Shown: positions 27,981 through 39,100 of the stretch, in pieces
Numbering within the stretch: the first letter of the stretch is position 1
Layout of the letters: every line of letters starts with the position of its first letter
From: Strix aluco
Lineage: Eukaryota > Chordata > Aves > Strigiformes > Strigidae
Reading direction: 5' to 3'
Assembly: GCF_031877795.1 (NCBI RefSeq)
Contig: NC_133932.1
Location: 74,699,937-74,763,936 of the forward strand
Length of the DNA: 64,000 nucleotides
Made by a program: the position numbers and the translations under genes
Notes under the pieces: generated by a model
Told to the model about the DNA's origin: nothing
The model's database searches: none
What the model saw: the letters and a program-made list of their open reading frames with translations, nothing else

Positions 27981-28187
27981 ACAGAAACACAGAATGGTTC
28001 AGGCTGGAAGGGACCTCTAGAGGTCATCTTGTCCAACCTGCCCTGTTCAAGCAGGGTCACCTAGAGCTAGTTGCCCAGGACCACATCCAGAATATCTCCA
28101 ATGATGGAGACTCTACAGCCTCTCCAGACAATCTGTAGCAGTACTGGGTAACCCTCACACTAAAAAAAGTGTTTATGTTCAAACAGT
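27981..28187 (-). mobile_element. CR1 LINE 3' tail fragment, - strand
   Basis: Read on the + strand it shows the reverse complement of the CR1 3' end: CACAGAATGGTTCAGGCTGG, then AAGGGACCTCTAGAGGTCAT, TTGTCCAACCTGCCC and the CAAGCAGGGTCACCTAGAGC block common to avian CR1 subfamilies. Only about 200 bases remain, corresponding to the end of ORF2 and the 3' UTR. It diverges more from the consensus than the copy at 23.5 kb, so it is probably older. It has no coding capacity. Confidence 0.93.
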
Positions 28188-31100
28188 ACCTACCATATTT
28201 TAGTTTTTATTTTAGACTTAAGCCTTATCCAAAAAGAATCCAGTTTACCTGGTCTGAGACCGCTCCAATGCAATCAAATTGATATTCAAGAGATTTGCTT
28301 CAACAGCAAAAACACAAGCCTTTATCATTGCTGAAATGCTACTGTAGATTCACTCACTGGTTCTTCTACTACAACCATGTTCTACCACCTTTATTCACAC
28401 TCAGCAGTGCCTGACTTCAGAAAGTGGTGTTTAATATAGTATTTCTTTAAATGTTTTAACATGGTATGGGCAAGTTTTTTTTCTTCTTCCTTAGCTGCTT
28501 CCCCATCTCCAAAAACAGGACACAAAGTAATATACAGAGAAACTGTCTAAACACAAATATACCACCATACTATACGTTGGAATGGTTTAAACCATACAAG
28601 GATATGCTTCATCCATTCAAAACTTGGTAATAATGCAAATAAGAGATAATCGAGAAAGACTGGTGCATTCCCTTCGACATTTACTTTGTTTCCCACATTA
28701 TGAATTCTTGGGATATAATCTCAGTAAATTAGCATCTGTGATAGAAACCTGAAAACAACTTTCTCAAATTTGTATGCCAACACAAAACACTGTCCATGAC
28801 CACTAACCACATAGACGTTAATGTCATCTGTATCCCTGAAGAAGTACATATAGGCATTAGATAGTCTATGCATTTAGAGCCTATCCTGCTCTAACATGCC
28901 ATTTTAGACAGACCCAAAGGAACCAGGCTGTAAGCCCATTTTGAAATCAATGCACAGCAGGGCTGATGGCAGATGAAATACACTGTACACAGACTCTACA
29001 GAGTGTATAGCTGTGTACAGCATGGCACTACACTATGTAAGCAGTGGGTTCGATGATATGCATGCCGAGGGTGCCCAGCGTCAGAGCTTTGTGATCGATC
29101 AAGACAGCCCTGTTCTAGTACTGCTGAAGTCAGGGTTATGATTACAGCTCTGTGGCAGATTAGCTGGGACACCAAAGTCAGCCAGATCACTCATGAAAAT
29201 TCAATTCAGTTTGACCTGCGCAATTGCTATCGCTGCAGTTCAAAAATTATCAAATTATTTGCAGACAAGTACTACTAATATAATTTAGAAATAAAAGACA
29301 TGAGGAACAATAATAGAGTCAAACAACACATGCCACAACACTTTCTATGTCTTCCAAAAAGAGTGGAGAAGAGACATTCTAATGAAAACTCCCAGAAGGA
29401 TGGACTTAAAAATGTCTATTTTCTCTCTAGTATTTTGTTTCTCTTCAAATCATTAGGAAAGACCTCTACAAGTATAGTCTCTCACTTTTGCCATTTTAAC
29501 GAGATTTTCACAAAAACTTTTTAAAAAAAGTCTGAAAGCTTCTGTTAAAATTAAACTGTATAATAAAACTGCATCATGCCCAAATGCTTTATTCCTTCAA
29601 CCTTTAACCTAGCTAGTCAGGGAAATGAATTAATGAATCAACCTGCAAAATGAAGTGCTACTTTTATGAACACAGGAGCAGAGTCTGGCACTCTGAAGAC
29701 TTCCTGCTAAACTGGCTTGCCCGTATAGACAGCATATTTGTCTTATACTTTTTAACGAAACATTTTAGAAAAGTAATAATTGTAATTTTCTGCCCATTAA
29801 TATGTGCAAAATTTAAAATTAAAGTTCATCAATCTGCATGGTGGGAAGAAAAAAAGGTTTAATCCAACATTTTTTTGATAAAATTTTAACAGAATAGCTG
29901 TTAACATTCAAAAATGCTTCAGGGTCAATTCCCATTAATTGTGGTAGCATTGTTTTAATTTTTAAGTGTAGTTAGGATGCTTTTCCCATACCTGCAACCC
30001 TATTTTTATCATAAACAAGTTGCTTCTTGACTACTTTTCAAAAAAAAAAAGTAATTACTCCCAGTCAATTTTCATATTCATACAGAAAAAGTAGCACTGC
30101 TAGACACATCAGTGTGTTTAAAGAAATCAGGGTGGAAAAAAAACAGAAAAAATTCTGGTTACAAACAAAACACGCAAAATATTCTGGATATAAAATTTCC
30201 ACAGGCAGTACTTCATCCAAAAATGTTCTCAAAATTAAACAAGAATTAGGAACTCATAAAATACACATGCTAACTAGGAGTCACCAAGCCAAGCGGAAAT
30301 GCTGTACAGGAAGGTGTGGCCGTTGCCCTGTGAAAGCCAAGGTGTCTGAGTCAGCACCGCAAGGGTGGCATCTTCATCTGTTTAGGAGCCAAAAAGCAGA
30401 GTCCTCTCCTGAGGGCTGTGCCTACAGTAGCCTTTGAAGACCTGAGCATGGCTCACCCCTTTGGAAACACAGCTGCCGTGGGAGGGGGCATGTTGTGCAA
30501 CACCCAGGCAGTTACAGCACCTGCCAAGTTTTGTGCTCTAGCTCTCAAGATTAGCCCTGTTTCTCATGATTATTTAACAAAATTCAAAACCAGTCTTTTG
30601 AATAGACTTAATTCCAGGGTAACTTGCTCCCCTCCTTCCAAAGTACCACAGCCATTAGGTTACAACCATGTTGCTTCCTGCATCTGAACATGTTTATTTT
30701 GTATTTTGTTAAATCCACTCGGTTTCAACTGAGGAAGCAGAAGGGGACTTTGCCCCTAACTCCCTTCTCACCTTCCTCCAGCCTAGACACTGGCCTGGTG
30801 ATTAACATACTGTCGTGGGAAGGAAAACACATTGATGTGAATGAGGACACACCTGAATCCGATTTTCTTGCTTGTCCAACTAGTCTAATCACTATGCTAA
30901 TGACTGGATCATGGGCAACCTGGTTTTGAATAACAGTGTCCATTGCTACTCTGGTTTGGTTTGTTGTTGTTTTATTAAAAGGAATTATCCAAGCATTCGC
31001 ATTGGATCACTCCCTCATGAGGCTTAGATGACACCTCAACTAACTCCTGATTGGCTTACATCCCTAGTTACACATTTCAAACACTGCAATTGTTATGAAG

Positions 31101-34100
31101 CGTTATGCTCAGAACATGCCTACAGAGTTAGAGTAGCTCCATGATTATGCAGCTGTTGAAGAAGGTTGGTTGGACTTTTATTACTGTCAGTCTTCGATGA
31201 ACCAAGTCTTAGGTCCAGATACAAATACTTAGATATTAAATATACATACTTCATATAATATCAATGATTTAAAAAAAATATTCACTGAGAAAAAGGCATA
31301 TCACTATGGATACACAGCTTGCAGATCAGCGTCTCAAGTTGTGATCAAAACTTATATTCACCACTTTGTGTTCAAGAGCTTTTGTTTAGGACCTAAATGG
31401 ACTACGCAATGTGAACTAAACATGCAAATGAACATTCCTTTTCCCTTCTTCCATGCAGAAAGAAGTATTCCAAATATTAAAAAAAGTGTTAAGTGGATAT
31501 ACACAAAGTCATAAAATATCCTCTGACATTGATAATGAATGCCATTTTAAAATTCCCATGTTGATTATGATTTGGCAATTTTACTTTCTAAAACTAAATC
31601 ACTTGGGAATGAAAATAGATACTGTTTTAAAATTAATTTGATTATCATATATCCACACACTAATCCCGATTACTCAAGCTGTGCCGTTTTTCATACCCAA
31701 ATTACATAACTTTCAACAGCATACTGTTCAGTATTGTTCATTTTCCAAGGATATGATTAACATCTGAACCTATGGAAAAGAGAAGTATTTTAGTTAATAA
31801 CTATACTTATGTATACAACTTACCCAGCCTTTCTGTATAGGTACAATATGAAAACCCTTTCCATTTATTTAATTTCTCATTGTACAGGGTTTCCTCTCCA
31901 TTCTTTCAATTAAACTTTTTTTTCCCCTTTTCAAAGGAGTCCTTGCAGCAGCAGCAGTTTTAATGACTTATTCTTCAAAGTTTTAGAAAAGATACTTCCC
32001 TTTCTGCCTGTTCCATGTTCCTGCCATGCCTTCCTCACAGCTGTTCTGCTGGTCTCCCAGACACCTCATCTCCCCTACCTCTGCAGCTTAGCAGCTCAGA
32101 ACTCCATAGCGCTGCTAAAAGAGAAACAAAGCAGCTGACAGAAAATGCACAAGCAAAACAAGCAACTTGGCATTAGGTGTAAAAAAAAAAAAAGTGATTA
32201 AGTATACAACTTCTACACCTGCATAGCTTCAGTGATCTAGGTAACATGAATCACAGCACTGACTCATACTTTAAAAAAAAACCCAACCAACCAAACACCA
32301 AACCCTGTATACATTGTTTCTGACCTTGTAATAAACTCAGGCTGAAATAGCTACTCTGAAAGAACCAACACAGATTTAAACGACTTTTTTTTCCCCTTCC
32401 AAAAATTTAGCTCTTCTGTGCTACTCCTGCCCTCTTACTATTGTGAGCCAGACAACAGTAAATTATATACCAAACACCTTACACTATTATGCTCTTGCTT
32501 TCTTTCTTTGCTTACCCTCCAGAGTTCTTCCATTTTAGACCTATTACAAAGATCTTACATCCAGCTGTGCCACACTAACACAAACCAAAGTAATCCACCT
32601 TTAATCTCCCAAAGTTTCCTCTTGACCCAGCTAATGACAAAAGTGGTGGTCTAAGTGAAAGCAGGTATGATATGGAGATTATCAGAACACGGTATCTCCA
32701 CAGGGCTACCCCCAAATGCCTACAGGTTGAGAGATTTCATGTGACGATAGCAGCCAAGGCAAAGAAGGGTGAGGTGCTTTAATTATGCTATCATTTGGTT
32801 GTCAAATAAGGTGTTTTCCAACTCTAAGGCAACTGTTTTAAGAAGCAAATTATGCATTTTAATATACTGATATATATTAAAATGGAAAAAAAATAATGCA
32901 AAACCACGAGTGCATGGAAATGAAGTATGGCTACCAAACTATGAATAATACATGGCATTTACATGTGATTAAAAACTAAAAAGTTCTAATATTATTTAAT
33001 CCAGAAAAAAAATACACAAATTTAATGAAACACTGAAAATTTTGAAAGGGATCTGACATGAGAATTTACCATTTTCTTTTGCAATTAACTGAAAACAAGA
33101 AATGAAATTATTTAATGAAACAAGGTTCTTAAATTTAGTATTAAAACTTCCTTTGGTACTGTAATTCTATCAATTGTAATTACATCTCAAAGAAAAAAAT
33201 CCTAAGTATTAATATTTTATTACTATTAAGCTAGGAAAAATAAAGAGATAGGATAAAAAAAACCTACCAAACATCAAAGTGAAAAAGAAATCATAGATAG
33301 GAATGTTGTTCTACCAATTTGTCAGCTCTCAGGAATTTATTTTTATAAGAGGAATACAAGCTTTTTCCAAAAGTACCAGAATTTAGTCCTCAAAAATAAC
33401 AAAGTAAATTGAGTAATGACCTTAACCTAGTATAGGTATTAAAAGCTCGTGCTCTTATTAATTCAGAAGTTTAAAAAAAACTGAGACGGAGCAATACAAT
33501 AATGGATTTGGGAAAAATATTTAATTATACCATATTACATAATTTCTTAATTCCACACAATCTATCATCATGAATTGTTCTTGTAAAATATTGTATACTG
33601 CATTTTATAGCTCTGATGAATCAGTATTACCAAATAGAAACAGAATTCTGCAATTCAAATTGATACTTCTTCAGACAGCCAAGGTGCTAAATATAGGTCC
33701 TGTTAATAGTGATTTACCAAGGAGAAAACTCATGGTGAATAATTTAAAAACTAATTTATACTTATGACTGTAAAACAATTAGTGATGTCCCTTTTTTTTT
33801 TTTTGTTCTACATTCTAGGTCAGGTTTGGTACATCCTATATGAAATGTAGTATTAATAAAATCATGACAGAACTTTTAACTAGAACCTGTTGCATCATAT
33901 GAATTTAAAAGCTCCAGTATTCAATTGTAGCCCAGTTGCTGTAGAAATTATGCCAGCTGGAAACTCACCTACCCGGTCTGCAGCTAAGAAGATCTGATTG
34001 TCAACTTCCTTCTTTACCTTCCTTGCATGAACTTCCCCAAGGCTAGAGACAAACAAGGGTGCTCAGGGTCTGTGACTCTTGAACTCCTGCCATGCAGGTT

Positions 34101-34859
34101 TCGCAATTACTCTGCTGTTACTTGCAAAGTGGTCTGTCAGAAAGATGCTTTATTTATTTTTGGTACTAATCAGAGTAAGTCTGAATTTCAACATAAGAAA
34201 GTTGTCCTTCAAGAAAAATAAGCCAGACAAAAGACTTCGATGAAAAGACCTTTAGTTGAAGTTGGATTTTGTCCAGTGACTAAAGGAATGTTTTGCAAAA
34301 CATACTTAAACGTACTAAAAATGTAGAGATATTTTTTAAAAAGCACAAATTGTGAAAGACATAAAGGAGCTGATTACCACTGGAAGAGCAGGCTTAACAA
34401 TCTATAGTTTGCGCCAATTCACCTAGAATCAGGAATAACATCAATTGCAAATTTTGTTATGGCAGAAAAGACTAACAATTACATGGCAGAACTGGGATAA
34501 AAACCTTGTACAGAGATGCCTACTGTTAGTTCATACTTTCTGCATGACCTGAAGCTGCTTCCTTTGCCAACATGCCCATTTGTTAACAAAGGACAATAAC
34601 ATGTACAGGTAAACTCTCCCTACTGTCAAAACAGCCATTCACTGTGCCACCTTAGAGAGCAGTACAAGGAAATAGATCCCAGTGACTCTGTGGTTCAACA
34701 GAGGACTCAGAAAAAAAAAGTGCTCACAATTTATTGGGGGCTTTAATTGTTTTTCATAACTTCTTAATCTTCAGTGGTACATACCCTCTGCCCCCTATGT
34801 CAAAACAAAACACAAACAAGAAGAATCAAAGCTTGAAAAAATTAAAGAAAAATACGGCA
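28188..34859. other. AT-rich intergenic DNA immediately upstream of the ARGLU1 island
   Basis: No recognisable gene. The open frames are short and lack domains. Composition changes abruptly at about 34860, where the CpG island begins. A splice-flanked open segment on the - strand at 33969-34042 and two more near 28.25 and 27.45 kb are discussed under findings. Confidence 0.6.
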
Positions 34860-35364
34860 ATTCCTCCTCTGTGGAGCAGGGCGGCACCGGAGGCGGGGCC
34901 GCTCGCGCAGGCCGCAGCTCCCCGGGCAGCACACCGCAGGGAAACGGGCCGAGGGGACCCCACGGACAGAGCGTTCGCGCGGGGCGCGCACTAGGGAAAC
35001 ACCCACAGGTGGCACTGCAGCCCCGGCCTGGCCCTTACACGCCTCCCGAGGCGGCCTCCCAGGCTGGATGGGCCTCCAAAAGCCCAAAGCCCCCCACGCC
35101 TTCCCCTCCTAAGCCGCCCCCCCACACCCACAACTCCTCGGGCTCTTCAGGAGGCTGCCCTCACCGCGGCCGGGCCCAAGCACGACCGGCCCCGCTGCAC
35201 TAACGGCAAACGGACCTACGGCGCGGCAAGTACAGCGCCGCTGCGAGGGACGCCGGCGGGCGGAGCAGCTCGCGGCCCACCCCCGAAAGCCCGACCCGGG
35301 CGCCCTTAACCGCCCCGGTCCCAAGCAACCTCCCCGACACGCCGCGACGCCCAAGCGCCCGCCG

Positions 35365-35376
35365 CGCGCATGCGCA
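35365..35376. promoter_or_regulatory. NRF1 site in ARGLU1 promoter
   Basis: CGCGCATGCGCA matches the palindromic NRF1 consensus YGCGCAYGCGCR exactly. It lies about 390 bases upstream of the ARGLU1 start codon within the CpG island, as expected for a broadly expressed TATA-less gene. Confidence 0.7.
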
Positions 35377-35424
35377 GAGCGAAGAGCTGCCTGCCGGGGT
35401 TTCCTCCTCGAGCAGCGCTGGCCA

Positions 35425-35429
35425 TTGGC
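35425..35429 (-). promoter_or_regulatory. Inverted CCAAT box (NF-Y type)
   Basis: GGCCATTGGCTG contains ATTGG, the reverse complement of CCAAT, in a favourable NF-Y context. It lies between the NRF1 and YY1 sites of the ARGLU1 promoter. Confidence 0.55.
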
Positions 35430-35551
35430 TGCCGAACATTACCGAGCGCTTTCGTGCTCCTCCGGCGCGACGCCGAAGGCGGCGGAGCAAACGGCTGGAG
35501 CGCGGCGCAGTGCATTGTGGGGCGGAAGAAGAGAGTCACCGCTCTGCTAGG

Positions 35552-35563
35552 GCCGCCATCTTG
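35552..35563 (-). promoter_or_regulatory. YY1 site near the ARGLU1 transcription start
   Basis: GCCGCCATCTTG is the strong YY1 motif (AAGATGGCGGC on the other strand), which in CpG-island genes usually sits just downstream of the transcription start. An ETS-like GCGGAAG occurs about 30 bases upstream at 35522-35528. Together they place the main ARGLU1 start at roughly 35.5-35.6 kb. Confidence 0.6.
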
Positions 35564-35664
35564 CCTGCGTCCGGACTTGCTCCCGCTTTCGGGGCCTGCT
35601 CCTTCTCCTCGCAGCGCAAAGCGGTGGAAAGAGAGAGGACAAGGGGCCCGCCCGGGCGGTGCTG

Positions 35665-35706
35665 ATGCGTGCAGAGCCTCCTCGCACTTCTCTCGGGCGC
35701 CGCTAG
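35665..35706 (+). CDS. Short upstream ORF in ARGLU1 5' leader
   Basis: An ATG at 35665 opens a 13-codon frame (begins MRAEPPRTS) and stops with TAG at 35704-35706, 55 bases before the ARGLU1 start. If transcription begins near the YY1 site, this lies in the 5' UTR. Its start context has a purine-poor -3 position, so leaky scanning to the main ATG is expected. It could dampen translation modestly; there is no evidence for a functional peptide. Confidence 0.4.
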   Translation: MRAEPPRTSLGRR

Positions 35707-35761
35707 CGAAGGGGGCGGGGGTGGTCGGGCGGTCGCCGGCGCGGCCTCCTCTTCTGCCGGG

Positions 35762-36117
35762 ATGGGCCGGTCCCGCAGCCGGAGCTCGTCCCGCTCCAAG
35801 CACACCAAGAGCTCCAAGCACAACAAGAAGAACCGGAGCCGATCGCGGTCCCGCTCCCGGGAGAAGGAGCGGGCGCGGAAGCGCTCCAAGTCCCGGGAGA
35901 GTAAGCGGAACCGGCGCCGGGAGTCTCGCTCCCGCTCCCGCTCCAACACGGCCCCCTCCTCCCGCCGCGACCGGGAACGGGAGCGCGATCGCGCCTCCTC
36001 CCCGCCCGACCGCATCGACATTTTCGGGCGCACGGTGAGCAAGCGCAGCAGCCTGGACGAGAAGCAGAAGCGGGAGGAGGAAGAGAAAAAAGCGGAGTTC
36101 GAGCGGCAGCGGAAAAT
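35762..36117 (+). CDS. ARGLU1: ARGLU1 coding exon 1 (RS domain)
   Basis: Encodes residues 1-118 and two bases of codon 119. It contains the whole RS domain, the DRIDIFGRT linker and the start of the Glu-rich helix ([16 protein letters not shown]). The exon ends AAAAT before the donor GTGAGC. Ignoring that donor, the frame would read ATG TGA, which is how the open frame appears to end at 36121. The exon is very GC-rich, in contrast to exons 2-4. Confidence 0.97.
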
Positions 36118-39100
36118 GTGAGCTCCGGGGCCGGGCTGGGGGCGGCAGGGCGGGGGGTGAGGGGAACGGGGAGGAAGGGCGCCCTGGTGCCTTTCTCTCC
36201 GCGTCTTCCTCCTCCAGACAAGGGCTGCCTGCGTCTGGGTTAAAGGCGTTTAGGCCCTCGCTGAGGCCTAACCTCTGCCTGTTTTCCCGCCATCCTTCCC
36301 TTTCCTAAAGCCTCGCTGCCTCGGGGGGGGTTAGAGGCCGCCCCCGCGGAGTGCGGGCCTCCTGCGCGCTGCCTCCCCGTCCGCCGGCGCTGCTCGCTCC
36401 CCATCTGCCGCGACTCCCCAGCTCTGCGCGGAAACTTCCCTCTGCGGCGGCCTCCGCGCCGAGGAGGCTTTGTGCAGCGCTGCCACACCGCCCGCCCCTC
36501 CCCTTTGTTGCGTGGAGCTTGTTAGGCGTCGAGCGGAGGCATCGGGAGTTGCTCGGCTTTTAAGGAATGCTATGCAACGACTGTATTAATGCTGAGGGGT
36601 TTTTATATTTTCCTGCCGAATGGGACAGTGAGAGATCCGGTGACCTGTTTCATTTGAAACCTTTCTCAGTTTTCATTGTGGGGGATGTGGTTATTTATAA
36701 AGTCTATAGAGATAGATAAATTCTATCTTCATGAACATTCAATGTGCATTAAGATGTTTAACAATATTGTTAAGTTATGAGAGAGACCTTTGTGCAACAG
36801 AGATAACAATGGTTTTAACAGTTGTGGTAAAGTGATTCTTGTTCTTTGAATGTTACCCTTGCTCACTGGAGCACTGAATCCAGAAATAGCACTTGTTTGG
36901 ACATGTGAAGCCAAGTAGTTCTGTTAGTTCCAAGGTGGAGCTTTGAGTTTTATTTCAGCGTTATTCTAATGAAATACTAACTGTACTTCAGAAGGCTTGA
37001 TCACCTGAGTTGTCATTGTCATTTTTGTTTGTCAATAATCTTCACTAGCTTCAGAATTTGACAAGATGTCATCGTAAACACCATAACATAAACATCACGT
37101 GAAAATGTTGAAGGCTTTTTGAGTCACTGATCCTAATTTTGTGGTTTATAGTTTTATTCAGTGCCTACATTAATAAAAATATTCTGTGCATATCTGCTAT
37201 TAGTGGGGAATTGGAATGTGCTTAACAATTTCAGAATACAGTGAATAGTTTATCCTAGTATTCTGGAGCTGGTTTAGTTCATAAGTAAGTTTTCTATATA
37301 AGCGTTGAAATTTTAAAATACTCATGACCTATAGGAGGAATATGACATTTGAGTGATATTGGCAACAGAAAAGTCAACTTTCGAGGGAGAAATAATATTG
37401 GAAACGATTGGGTATAGAATTTTGATGCTTCTGGAATACACTTTAAATTTCAAAAAGAAAAAACAATAAAATTTAATAGAGTAGAAAACTATGGTATTTG
37501 AGTAAATCGTCTGTACATTTTATATATGTTAGTGTATACTCATGTTCATGGAAGAAGTAAGTACTTTCTTGCTGACTGAATTAACTAGTAGACAGTTCAT
37601 AAAGTGATTTTCTTGTGTCCAAATCTTAATACATAGCCTAGCTTCTGCTTTTTCTTGTAGTGCTAGTTTTCTATGACGGTCTTGCAAATATGACGGGTTT
37701 TTTTTCTCAGAAATCTTCTGAAATGTAATCAGTTTCTTTTCTGCAGATCTTATAAAATTAATCTTTAGGAAGTAAATAAGAGCATACTAAAACTACTTTT
37801 ACATTAATGACTTATCTGTTACTCAGTAGGTCAGGATGATAAATTTACACCTGTATATAAAAAACTGTAAGTTCATGTGATTTAAAAAAAATTAATAGTT
37901 GGTATAAAGTACAGAATAGATCATTGAGATTTCTATCTGGTTATAATTTATTTTCTTGATAAACTCGAAGTCATTATATATATTATTATATATTTGTAAT
38001 ATTGTCATTGCCTATGAATGTGAAAAGATATATTTGCTTGGTGTAATTAAATTTTAATGGAATTTGTTGGAGTGAGAAAAATGAAACCTGTGCAGGCCCA
38101 GTGCTTAATTTGAGTATGTCATCAATTGCTGAGGGTATTTGAAAACTTACTTCAGACATGAGTGTCGGGATTTTTTGTAGCTACGGTACTATATTCAATT
38201 AGTTAACTTTTATTCTGGATTTCCCTGATGTTAAACATAAAGCTAAAATGGTTGAATAAAACGCAGGAATATGAGCTTTCTGAAAAATTATTTCTGTAGA
38301 ATAGCCTCTTATCTATGCTAAGCTGTATCAGTACAGGACAGTGAGAGTACTTGCTGCTGAATAAATACTCATAAGAGGGAAGAAAAACCTTTGCAAATAA
38401 AAGAGTATTTAGTATCTAAAGGATGTTTAAAAATTTGTCCAGAAAGGATAGTAGGTAGTGGGTTGGCAGAGACACACTAACAGAATGGGGTTGATGTGTT
38501 TTTCTGGATGGTGATGGTGGTCTAGGTAAAATCGCCTCAGGATATTTTGTGTTGCTTTAGGAAAAGTGAATGTTGGCCTAATGTGCCACCAGATAAGCTT
38601 GCTATCTCTTGAGGAACATAATATAAATAGAATTTGTCTTCTGGGGCTGAATGTTTTAAGTTGAGGGTTCCAAAACTTTTGCTGAAGGAGATAGACTATG
38701 CACTTGTTTCAGTACACTTTTGAAGAGAAGGTACATGAACAAGGGAAATCAGAATTCACCTTGGTATTTCACATGTTTATCTAGATCAGTAATCCATACT
38801 TCATTATTTCCTATTGCATGTTTGCAAATTGTACACTGGGAAATCTAAAAGTTAGTAAATCCTGTAACGTTTTTTTTAATGAATTCTTATGTCACTCAAT
38901 ATAAAGAAGATAGGATAATGCAAACATTATGAAAATGACAGGATATTAGGATATTACAACAATAGTAGTTACTCTAAATCATGGACTTCTGGTGCTGACA
39001 GGCCAGAAGATGAATTTACAAGATTGCTATTACTTTATGGATTACTTAAAATGAAAGTTCGATTTCAAGGTTAAAAAGACCAACCTTCTCCCCAAAACCC

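Larger units (their letters stand above)
34860..36520. promoter_or_regulatory. CpG island over the ARGLU1 promoter and first exon
   Basis: Composition jumps from AT-rich to strongly GC- and CpG-rich at about 34860 and returns to AT-rich after about 36520. The island covers the promoter, 5' UTR, coding exon 1 and the start of intron 1 of ARGLU1. It extends about 700 bases further upstream than the likely start of transcription, as is common for housekeeping promoters that fire in both directions. No TATA box is evident. Confidence 0.9.

Noticed and set aside
30027-30437. 136-codon open frame on the + strand, Lys-rich then Cys/Arg-rich
   Set aside because: Composition changes along its length as expected for random DNA; no domain, promoter or start context.
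35536-36042. Long - strand open frame rich in Arg/Ser/Glu opposite ARGLU1 exon 1
   Set aside because: Antisense shadow of the RS-domain codons (CGG/TCC runs), not an independent gene.
36240-36563. Open frames on both strands in the start of ARGLU1 intron 1
   Set aside because: Stop-poor only because of high GC content in the CpG island.
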